Shown one piece after another: positions 5,500 to 11,658 of a DNA stretch of 11,658 nucleotides. Both the position numbers and the translations under genes were made by a program. The number at the start of each line of letters is the position of its first letter. Positions within the stretch are counted from its first letter, which is position 1. The notes below the pieces were generated by a model that was given only the letters and a program-made list of their open reading frames with translations, was not told the origin of the DNA and did not search any database. The DNA comes from an uncultured Clostridia bacterium (GTDB taxonomy: Bacteria; Bacillota; Clostridia; TANB77; CAG-508): contig CAPNAQ010000040.1 in NCBI GenBank assembly GCA_948663505.1, positions 1-11,658 on the forward strand, given 5' to 3'.

Positions 5500-7495
5500 A
5501 CATTTTAACCACTAATTTATCAAATTTAGAATTAATATAATTTTGAAGCTTATCCATAAAAACTTGAGGTTCAATCTCCTTTTTAGCCACCATGTCTAGG
5601 CCTTTCTCCCAACTAGCAGTAAGTTTAGGATTAAGCATATCTGGCATAGAACCATAAACAATGTCATAAATAAACTCGCCCTTATTAGAAGGTGTAATAA
5701 TTTGAGTTTTCTTATTAATATCAATATAATTTATTTTTTCCAACTTTTCAATAATGCCACCTCTAGTAGCACTAGTACCAATTCCTGCACCTTTAATTTG
5801 TTCACGAAGTTCCTCATCTTCAATAAGCTTTCCTGCATTTTCCATGGCAAGAATAATTGAACCAGAATTATACCTCGAAGGAGGTGACGTTTCAGCCTCT
5901 TTTGTTTCAAAATTTCTTACAAGCAATTTTTGATTTTTCTTCAAACTTTTTAATATTTCTAAGCTATTTTCATCTGACTTATCCACACTTTGTTGTTCTT
6001 CTGTGGATTTTATCTCATCATTTTTTTCATTTAATGATTTATTTTCAGTTTGATTTTTCTCTTGTTTTTGTTCATTTGATTTTGCAATTTCTAGATATCC
6101 CTGTTTTATACATACTTTTCCACTTACAAAAAAAGTTTCATTTTCAACATTTACTGTAACCTGAACTTTATTAAATTCAGCTGGTGGATAAAAAATTGCT
6201 AAAAATCTTTTTACAATAAGTTTATATATTTTCTTTTGTAAATCTGGCAATTTTTCATAATTTTCATAACCTTGTCCTGTTGGAATAATTGCATAGTGGT
6301 CTGTAATTTTGCTATCATTAACATATTTAGTTTTTGCCAAATTATTAGTTGGATATTTTTCATCTATCATTTTTTTAATATAACCTTGAACTTCTCCATC
6401 TTTATACCCTTTGGCAATACCATTTAAATTTTTAGAAACTTCTTTTGCAACTGCTGTTGATAATACTCTCGCATCAGTTCTTGGATATGTCACTAATTTT
6501 TTTTCATACAAATTTTGAATAATCTCTAATGTCTCATCAGGTTTTATTTTAAACCTTTTAGTACATTCATTTTGAATTTCTGCTAAATTAAATAGCAATG
6601 GTGCATTTTCTTTTTGTTTAGACTTTTTTAATTCTGATACTATTGCTTCTTTTCCTTGAAGTAAAATAATAAAATTTCTTGCATCTTTTTCAGATTTAAA
6701 ACCTGTATCACTATATAATAAAGGAGATTCAAAAACTTTTGATTTCTCATTTACTTTCCATTCTGCTTTAAATGATTGATTCTCATCTCCAAATTCACCA
6801 ATAATTTTGTAATATTTTGTTTTAACAAAATTCCTAATTTCTCTTTCTCTTGATACTATCATACCAAGAACACAAGTCATAACTCTTCCAACAGAAATAG
6901 ATGCTTTTTCTTCATTTATTTTGTTAGCTAAACTTCTTCCATGTGTTATTGATAGTAATCTTGAAAAATTTATTCCTATTAAATAATCTTCTTTAGCCCT
7001 TAAATAAGCACTATCTGACAAGCTATCATATTCTGATTGATCCTTAGCTTCCTTTATACCTCTTAAAATCTCTTCTTCTGTTTGAGAATCAATCCATACT
7101 CTTTTTACCTTTGATTTAGGATTAGGCTTTGCCATCATCATTACTAATCTTTGGATATATTCTCCTTCTCTTCCAGAGTCTCCTGCATTATATATTTCTT
7201 CTATGTCTTCTCTCTGCATTAAATTTTGTACAATATTAAATTGATTTTGAACATTTGGTATTATTTCATATTTCCACTCTTTAGGAATAAATGGAAGAGT
7301 ATCCAATCTCCAAAATTTCAACTTTTCATCATATTTATCTGGATAACTCATTGTCACTAAATGCCCTACACACCACGTTATAATCCATTCTTCAGATTCT
7401 AGATATCCATTTTTTCTATTTGTATTAATTTTTAGAGCTTTAGCAAACTCCATTGCTACTGATGGTTTTTCCGTTATTAATAATTTTTTGCTCAT
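5498..7495 (-). CDS. topB: DNA topoisomerase III (type IA)
   Basis: This 665-residue type IA topoisomerase cuts one DNA strand through a 5'-phosphotyrosine and decatenates replication or recombination intermediates. The N-terminal Toprim domain shows LLITEKPSVAMEFAKAL (5-21, catalytic Glu9) and YNAGDSGREGEYIQRLV (102-118). The active-site tyrosine is Tyr337 in LVTYPRTDARVL (334-345). The C-terminal core has SPPSRYNSGSIILAMENAG (537-555) and GAGIGTSATRGGIIEKLE (569-586). The segment usually reading SVGRVQTPTL is SVGRVMTCVL here (201-210). Residues about 472-512 are a Glu/Gln/Lys/Asn/Ser low-complexity linker. No C-terminal zinc fingers are present, in line with TopB rather than TopA. The start ATG has AAGGATGA upstream. 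It follows the HD-domain gene by about 33 bases, so the two form an operon. Housekeeping and mobile-element TopB proteins look alike; no conjugation genes are nearby. Confidence 0.95.
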   Translation of the reverse strand: MSKKLLITEKPSVAMEFAKALKINTNRKNGYLESEEWIITWCVGHLVTMSYPDKYDEKLKFWRLDTLPFIPKEWKYEIIPNVQNQFNIVQNLMQREDIEEIYNAGDSGREGEYIQRLVMMMAKPNPKSKVKRVWIDSQTEEEILRGIKEAKDQSEYDSLSDSAYLRAKEDYLIGINFSRLLSITHGRSLANKINEEKASISVGRVMTCVLGMIVSREREIRNFVKTKYYKIIGEFGDENQSFKAEWKVNEKSKVFESPLLYSDTGFKSEKDARNFIILLQGKEAIVSELKKSKQKENAPLLFNLAEIQNECTKRFKIKPDETLEIIQNLYEKKLVTYPRTDARVLSTAVAKEVSKNLNGIAKGYKDGEVQGYIKKMIDEKYPTNNLAKTKYVNDSKITDHYAIIPTGQGYENYEKLPDLQKKIYKLIVKRFLAIFYPPAEFNKVQVTVNVENETFFVSGKVCIKQGYLEIAKSNEQKQEKNQTENKSLNEKNDEIKSTEEQQSVDKSDENSLEILKSLKKNQKLLVRNFETKEAETSPPSRYNSGSIILAMENAGKLIEDEELREQIKGAGIGTSATRGGIIEKLEKINYIDINKKTQIITPSNKGEFIYDIVYGSMPDMLNPKLTASWEKGLDMVAKKEIEPQVFMDKLQNYINSKFDKLVVKM

Positions 7496-7528
7496 TTTAT
7501 CATCCTTTTTTTATAATTGTTGAGAACA

Positions 7529-8299
7529 TTAATTATAATGATTAAATAGATACTCTCTTGCAGTTTCATATATTTTATTATATTTTTTCATTGTTTCTTC
7601 ATCCTTAAATATAAATCTCTTATATAACTTTTCAAGGTAATTATTATCTTTTATTGTCTTTAAACTCTCGCTAAAATATAAATCATATACAAATGCAAAA
7701 TGCCCTACAAGGATATCTGCACTTGTATTTCTTTTTTTGTAGTCTATATATTTATCATTCATAAACTGTCTATAAATTTCTTCTGTTATTTTATCATTTG
7801 ATAAATCTTCTTTTTCCCATAAAGCTTTTTTGTCACCTACTGTTAGAACATAAAAAATGTCAGTTTTATCAGCATCTCTTATTACTTTCGCATGTAAATT
7901 TTGTTTTTCTGTCAAGCCTTCTTCTATTCTTGCTCTATTATGATTTAAAATTGACAACTTTATTATGTCATCATATTTATCATCTTCTATAAATTCCCTA
8001 ATAAGACCATCCTGAAATAATACTTTAACACCATATTCTCCATGATTTATGCTATCTTTATCTACAAATGTATTAAATAATCTAATTTGTTCAAACCTTC
8101 CTATATCATGTAATAATCCTATCAGCTCTGCCAGTTCTACATCTTCTTTGCTTAAATTTAAGCTTTCAGCTAACTTCTTTGCAATTTGTGATACTCTTTC
8201 TATGTGTGATATTTTTATTTTTACTTTTTCATCATTTGGATTATAATTTTTCACATATTCTTTAAATACCTTTTTTGCTTTTAATATATCTATTGACAT
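7529..8299 (-). CDS. HD-domain phosphohydrolase, function unassigned
   Basis: This HD-superfamily protein (256 residues from the chosen start) probably uses bound divalent metal to hydrolyse a phosphoester, with an unknown substrate. The metal-ligand pattern is complete: His32 (ISHIERV), His64-Asp65 (GLLHDIGRFEQIRLF), His86 (SINHGEYG), His120 (LNHNRA) and Asp144 (RDADKTDI). The C-terminal third (about 165-256) is helical, charged and not recognised. I chose the ATG at 8299 because AGAAGGT lies about 7 bases upstream and homologues of this type tend to begin near MSIDILKAKKVF. An ATG at 8335 would add 12 lysine-rich residues but has a poorer ribosome binding site. It is the first gene of the HD-topB operon. 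There are no transmembrane, GGDEF, EAL or RelA synthetase domains, so a signalling-nucleotide role is not supported by the sequence. Confidence 0.85.
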   Translation of the reverse strand: MSIDILKAKKVFKEYVKNYNPNDEKVKIKISHIERVSQIAKKLAESLNLSKEDVELAELIGLLHDIGRFEQIRLFNTFVDKDSINHGEYGVKVLFQDGLIREFIEDDKYDDIIKLSILNHNRARIEEGLTEKQNLHAKVIRDADKTDIFYVLTVGDKKALWEKEDLSNDKITEEIYRQFMNDKYIDYKKRNTSADILVGHFAFVYDLYFSESLKTIKDNNYLEKLYKRFIFKDEETMKKYNKIYETAREYLFNHYN

Positions 8300-8385
8300 T
8301 TTATCTACCTTCTTTACTTTTTTATTTTCATTCATTTTATCACACTTTATTTTATTTTTGAAGTACTATTTTTTATTTAAGTTTT

Positions 8386-8465
8386 GTTACTGTATAATGG
8401 TTCTAATATTGCTATTTAATTAAAATGTTGATATATAAATATTTATAAATCCATTATACAATAAC
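8386..8465. repeat. Inverted repeat of 15 bp in the HD/leuS intergenic region
   Basis: GTTACTGTATAATGG (8386-8400) reappears in inverse orientation as CCATTATACAATAAC (8451-8465), with 14 of 15 positions matching, across a 50-base AT-rich spacer. Each arm contains TATAAT, and the two arms face each other. Either they are paired operator half-sites or a pair of overlapping -10 elements directing transcription toward leuS and toward the HD gene. No good -35 hexamer lies 16-18 bases from either, so the promoter reading is weak. The remaining intergenic DNA from 8300 to 8547 shows no ORF or RNA gene. Confidence 0.5.
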
Positions 8466-8547
8466 TTTGTTTTTTTATAGCTATAAATTTAATTATATAG
8501 AAAAAGATATATTCTTACCAAAACCGAAACTTAAAAAAATAAATAAC

Positions 8548-8576
8548 TTGAAAAAGAAGCACTTTTAATATATAAT
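8548..8576 (+). promoter_or_regulatory. Promoter of leuS
   Basis: TTGAAA (8548-8553) and a perfect TATAAT (8571-8576) are separated by exactly 17 bases. Transcription should start near 8583 and leave a leader of about 50 bases, which ends in GAAAGGAG (8616-8623), 10 bases before the leuS ATG. The leader is too short for a T-box. Confidence 0.8.
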
Positions 8577-8633
8577 AGTCTAAAATTAAGAAAATAATTA
8601 ATAAATGTTACAAGAGAAAGGAGACAAAAAATT

Positions 8634-11030
8634 ATGACATACAACCATAACGAAATAGAGAAAAAATGGCAAAAATACTGGGAAGAAAACAAAACATTTT
8701 ACACAGATGTATGGGACTTTACAAAGCCAAAATACTATGTATTAGACATGTTTCCATATCCATCAGGACAAGGACTACATGTAGGGCATCCAGAAGGATA
8801 TACAGCAACAGACATTATATCAAGAATGAAAAGAATGCAAGGATATAATGTATTACATCCAATGGGATGGGACGCATTTGGTTTACCAGCAGAGCAATAT
8901 GCCATAAAAACAGGAAACCATCCAGCAGGCTTCACAAAAAAAAATATAGAAACATTTAAAAGACAATTAAAAATACTTGGGCTTTCTTTTGACTGGGATA
9001 AAGAAATATCTACATGCGATCCTAATTACTATAAATGGACTCAATGGATATTTAGTAAATTATATGAAGATGGATTAGCTAGACTTGTTGAAATGCCTGT
9101 TAACTGGTGTGAAGAACTAGGATGTGTATTATCAAATGATGAAGTAATAAATGGAAAAAGTGAAAGGGGCGGATATCCAGTTATTCGTAAGAATATGAAA
9201 CAATGGGTTCTAGATATTCCTAAATATGCTGAAAAATTATTAGAAGGGTTAAATGAAATTGATTGGCCTGAATCAACAAAAGAAATTGAGAGAAACTGGA
9301 TTGGAAAATCAGTTGGAGCAGAAGTCAAATTTAAAATTGCTAATAGTAATGATTTAGAATTTACTGTATTTACAACAAGACCTGATACTTTATTTGGAGC
9401 AACATATTGTGTACTATCTCCTGAACATGAATTAGTATCTAAAATTACAACATCTGAACAAAAACAATTAGTTGAAAATTATATTAAACAAGCTGCATCT
9501 AAATCTGATTTAGAAAGAACAGAATTAAATAAAGATAAAACTGGAGTATTTACAGGAAGTTATGCAATAAATCCTGTAAATAACGAAAAAATTCCTATCT
9601 GGATTTCTGACTATGTTCTTGTAACATATGGTACAGGTGCAATCATGGCAGTTCCTGCACATGATCAAAGGGATTATGAATTTGCAACAAAATTTGGAAT
9701 TAATATTATACCTGTATTAGAAGGTGGAGATATTTCAAAAGAAGCTTTTATTGGAGATGGATTACATATAAATTCTGAATTCTTAAACGGTTTAAATAAA
9801 GAAGATTCGATAAATAAAATAATTGCATGGTTAGAAGAAAAACATATTGGAAATAAAAAAGTAAATTATAAATTAAGGGAATGGATTTTTGCAAGACAAC
9901 GTTATTGGGGTGAACCAATTCCAATCGTATTTGATGAAAATGGAAATTCTTATGTTTTACCTGAATCTAAATTACCTTTAGTATTACCTGAACTTGAAGA
10001 TTATAGTCCTTCTAAATCAGGAGATTCTCCATTAGATAAGGCTACAGATTGGGTTAATACCACATTTAAAGAAAAATCTGTAAAAAGAGAAACTAGTACA
10101 ATGCCAGGAAGTGCTGGTTCAAGTTGGTACTTCTTAAGATATATAGATCCTAAAAATAATGATGATTTTGCAAATCAAGAATTACTAAAACATTGGATGC
10201 CTGTTGATTTATATATGGGAGGACCAGAACATGCTGTTGGACACTTATTATATGCAAGATTTTGGAATGAGTATCTATTTGATAAAGGATTATCCCCTGT
10301 AAAAGAACCATTTGCAAAACTGAGACATCAAGGTATGATTTTAGGACCAAATGGTGAAAAAATGAGTAAATCTAAGGGAAATGTTATCAATCCTGATGAT
10401 ATGGTTAAAGAATATGGTGCAGATAGTTTAAGAGTCTATGAAATGTTTATGGGCCCAATAGATGCAGCAAAACCTTGGGATCCTAATGGAATTGATGGTT
10501 CTAAAAAATTCTTAGATAAAGTTTGGAGATTATATACAGAATCTAATAAAATTCAAAATGCAGAAAATAAAAACTTAGAGAAAGCTTATCATTACACAGT
10601 AAAAAAGGTTACAAATGATTATGAGACAATGAATTTTAATACAGCAATTTCTCAAATGATGATTTTTATAAATTCTGTTAATAAGGAAAATATTTTCCCT
10701 ATAGAATATGCCGAAGGATTTCTAAAATTATTAAACCCTGTGGCTCCCCATATAACAGAAGAACTATGGAATATTTCACTTGAGCATAATAATACAATAA
10801 GTTATGAAAAATGGCCTAAATATGATGAATCAAAAACTATAAATGATAAAATAACTCTTCCTATACAATTTAATGGAAAATTAAAGACTACTATAACAAT
10901 TTCTTCAGATGAAGATGAAGAATCTGTTAAGAATAAGGTTCATAATGCAATAGATTCTAAATTAGATGGTAAGTTTATTGTTAAAGAAATTTATGTTAAA
11001 AATAAAATTTATAATATTGTTGTAAAATAA
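8634..11030 (+). CDS. leuS: Leucyl-tRNA synthetase
   Basis: This class I aminoacyl-tRNA synthetase charges leucine tRNAs at the expense of ATP in the cytoplasm. Its 798 residues match bacterial LeuRS (about 800-860). The catalytic Rossmann fold starts with PYPSGQGLHVGHPEGY (41-56; HVGH is the HIGH signature). The CP1 editing domain has TTRPDTLFGATY (247-258) and GTGAIMAVPAHDQRDYEFA (333-351), including the conserved aspartates of the hydrolytic site. MPGSAGSSWYFLRYIDP (490-506) and MGGPEHAVGHLLYARFW (528-544) precede the KMSKS loop (576-580). The anticodon-binding and C-terminal domains follow. The start is an ATG with GAAAGGAG upstream. It is monocistronic, with its own promoter and terminator. 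The first 120 codons use strikingly different codons from the rest (for example Pro only CCA, then almost only CCT). Confidence 0.98.
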   Translation: MTYNHNEIEKKWQKYWEENKTFYTDVWDFTKPKYYVLDMFPYPSGQGLHVGHPEGYTATDIISRMKRMQGYNVLHPMGWDAFGLPAEQYAIKTGNHPAGFTKKNIETFKRQLKILGLSFDWDKEISTCDPNYYKWTQWIFSKLYEDGLARLVEMPVNWCEELGCVLSNDEVINGKSERGGYPVIRKNMKQWVLDIPKYAEKLLEGLNEIDWPESTKEIERNWIGKSVGAEVKFKIANSNDLEFTVFTTRPDTLFGATYCVLSPEHELVSKITTSEQKQLVENYIKQAASKSDLERTELNKDKTGVFTGSYAINPVNNEKIPIWISDYVLVTYGTGAIMAVPAHDQRDYEFATKFGINIIPVLEGGDISKEAFIGDGLHINSEFLNGLNKEDSINKIIAWLEEKHIGNKKVNYKLREWIFARQRYWGEPIPIVFDENGNSYVLPESKLPLVLPELEDYSPSKSGDSPLDKATDWVNTTFKEKSVKRETSTMPGSAGSSWYFLRYIDPKNNDDFANQELLKHWMPVDLYMGGPEHAVGHLLYARFWNEYLFDKGLSPVKEPFAKLRHQGMILGPNGEKMSKSKGNVINPDDMVKEYGADSLRVYEMFMGPIDAAKPWDPNGIDGSKKFLDKVWRLYTESNKIQNAENKNLEKAYHYTVKKVTNDYETMNFNTAISQMMIFINSVNKENIFPIEYAEGFLKLLNPVAPHITEELWNISLEHNNTISYEKWPKYDESKTINDKITLPIQFNGKLKTTITISSDEDEESVKNKVHNAIDSKLDGKFIVKEIYVKNKIYNIVVK

Positions 11031-11079
11031 GTTTAATTACACTTTTATGATATAATTTTTATTATTTTTTAATTATTTG

Positions 11080-11111
11080 CCCTATTGAATTAAAAAGTCC
11101 AATAGGGTTTT
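11080..11111 (+). terminator. Intrinsic terminator after leuS
   Basis: CCCTATTG (11080-11087) pairs with CAATAGGG (11100-11107) as an 8-bp stem with a 12-base loop, followed by TTTT. It lies 50 bases after the leuS stop and about 8 bases beyond the stop of the converging gene on the minus strand. In the minus direction the tail lacks a T run next to the stem, so it probably serves mainly leuS. Confidence 0.65.
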
Positions 11112-11118
11112 AAAATAC

Positions 11119-11658
11119 TTAAAATGCTTGAACTTTTGAATTTAAATAATAGATTTCATTATCATGCTTATCTAATCTGTCTTTATGAGAATTTAAAGTA
11201 TTATCTACTGAATCAAATTTAGTTATATGTGATGTAACAATCTCTAATAGCATTTGAATTTTATTACCATGTTCATATTCAATTCTTGCAACAGTTTGAC
11301 TTATTTTTCTTACTTCAATTTTTGTTTGTTCTAGTTCTTCTTTTAATTCTTTCTGTCCATTAAATAGCTCTTCCTGTCCTTTCTTCAAGTCCAATAATAT
11401 TTTGTCTCTCTCTTCTTGTCCTTTCTTTAAATCCAATAATATTTTGTCTTTCTCTTCTTGCCCTTTCTTTAAATCCAATAATATCTTGTCTCTCTCTTTT
11501 TGTCCTATCTTTAAATCCAATAATATTTTGTCTTTCTCTTCTTGTCCTATCTTTAAATCCAATAATATTTTGTCTCTCTCTTCTTGTCCTTTCTTTAAAT
11601 CTAATAATATTTTGTCTCTCTCTTCTTGTCCTTTCTTTAAATCTAATAATATTTTGTC
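11119..11658 (-). CDS. Repetitive coiled-coil-like protein, 5' end outside the window
   Basis: The reading frame is open to the right edge, so the N-terminus is missing; 179 residues are visible. Residues 1-98 of the visible part are seven 14-residue repeats of consensus DKILLDLKKGQEER, each two heptads long, strongly charged and predicted helical. They are followed by NGQKELKEELEQTKIEVRKI, a degenerate continuation, then TVARIEYEHGNKIQ and a charged tail ending in SKVQAF. The tail resembles uncharacterised coiled-coil proteins of clostridial genomes with an IEYEHG-like motif, an attribution from memory. No signal peptide, membrane segment or enzyme motif is visible. A TTG at 11562 could be taken as a start, but the frame and the repeats continue upstream of it without a break, so that is unlikely to be the real start. 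The function is unknown. Confidence 0.7.
   Translation of the reverse strand, partial: DKILLDLKKGQEERDKILLDLKKGQEERDKILLDLKIGQEEKDKILLDLKIGQKERDKILLDLKKGQEEKDKILLDLKKGQEERDKILLDLKKGQEELFNGQKELKEELEQTKIEVRKISQTVARIEYEHGNKIQMLLEIVTSHITKFDSVDNTLNSHKDRLDKHDNEIYYLNSKVQAF
11365..11658 (-). repeat. Seven tandem in-frame 42-bp repeats
   Basis: The array is seven consecutive 42-bp units, with boundaries every 42 bases from 11365. The two copies nearest the right edge (11575-11658) are identical. The others differ by a few bases: copies 3 and 4 have isoleucine for lysine in LKKGQ, and copy 7, the one nearest the C-terminal domain, is the most diverged. Because the unit is a multiple of three, changes in copy number keep the frame. 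The array runs past the edge, so the total copy number is unknown. Confidence 0.9.

Noticed and set aside
5325..5540. 71-codon plus-strand ORF overlapping the small Cys protein in another frame
   Set aside because: It has no ribosome binding site, and it reads through the terminator hairpin and into topB on the opposite strand. The frame starting at 5276 has all the expected signals.
5498..8299. Integrative conjugative element around topB
   Set aside because: There are no relaxase, integrase, coupling protein, single-strand binding protein or attachment repeats nearby. The flanking genes are housekeeping.
8735..9328. Minus-strand ORFs antisense to leuS
   Set aside because: They are shadows of a fully conserved LeuRS frame and lack initiation signals.
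11365..11658. CRISPR array
   Set aside because: The 42-bp units are directly adjacent without spacers, and they are in frame within a coding region.

Overview
The window is very AT-rich, uses TGA as a stop codon (mfd ends in TGA, tryptophans are TGG) and has strong AGGAGG-type ribosome binding sites and sigma-A-like promoters. With the protein types present, this points to a low-GC Firmicute of clostridial type read with the standard bacterial code. This placement is inference from composition and gene content. I see no phage, transposase or CRISPR genes.

Layout, left to right. Positions 1-231 are non-coding. They hold a ribosome binding site for a minus-strand gene that starts just outside the left edge, and a terminator for the operon to the right. 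Positions 232-5102 form a minus-strand operon, mfd -> TrmH/SpoU-family RNA methyltransferase -> trmL: transcription-coupled DNA repair followed by two SPOUT ribose methyltransferases. Its promoter lies at about 5144-5172. Positions 5103-5497 hold a divergent plus-strand unit: an extended -10 promoter, a strong Shine-Dalgarno, a 58-codon cysteine-containing ORF (5276-5452) and a 12-bp-stem terminator. The same stretch also folds as a string of local hairpins, so it may be a small protein gene, a structured RNA, or both. Positions 5498-8299 hold a second minus-strand operon, an HD-domain phosphohydrolase followed by topB (DNA topoisomerase III). Positions 8300-8633 are a divergent intergenic region with a clear leuS promoter and an unexplained 15-bp inverted repeat. 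Positions 8634-11030 are leuS on the plus strand, closed by a terminator near 11080-11111. Positions 11119-11658 are the 3' part of a minus-strand gene for a repetitive, coiled-coil-like protein with seven in-frame 42-bp repeats, running off the right edge.

Functionally this is mostly ordinary chromosomal housekeeping: repair, rRNA/tRNA modification, topology and tRNA charging. The items that deserve attention are the small ORF or structured RNA between mfd and topB, the repeat protein at the right edge, the inverted repeat upstream of leuS, a possible attenuator between mfd and the methyltransferase gene, and an abrupt codon-usage change inside leuS.
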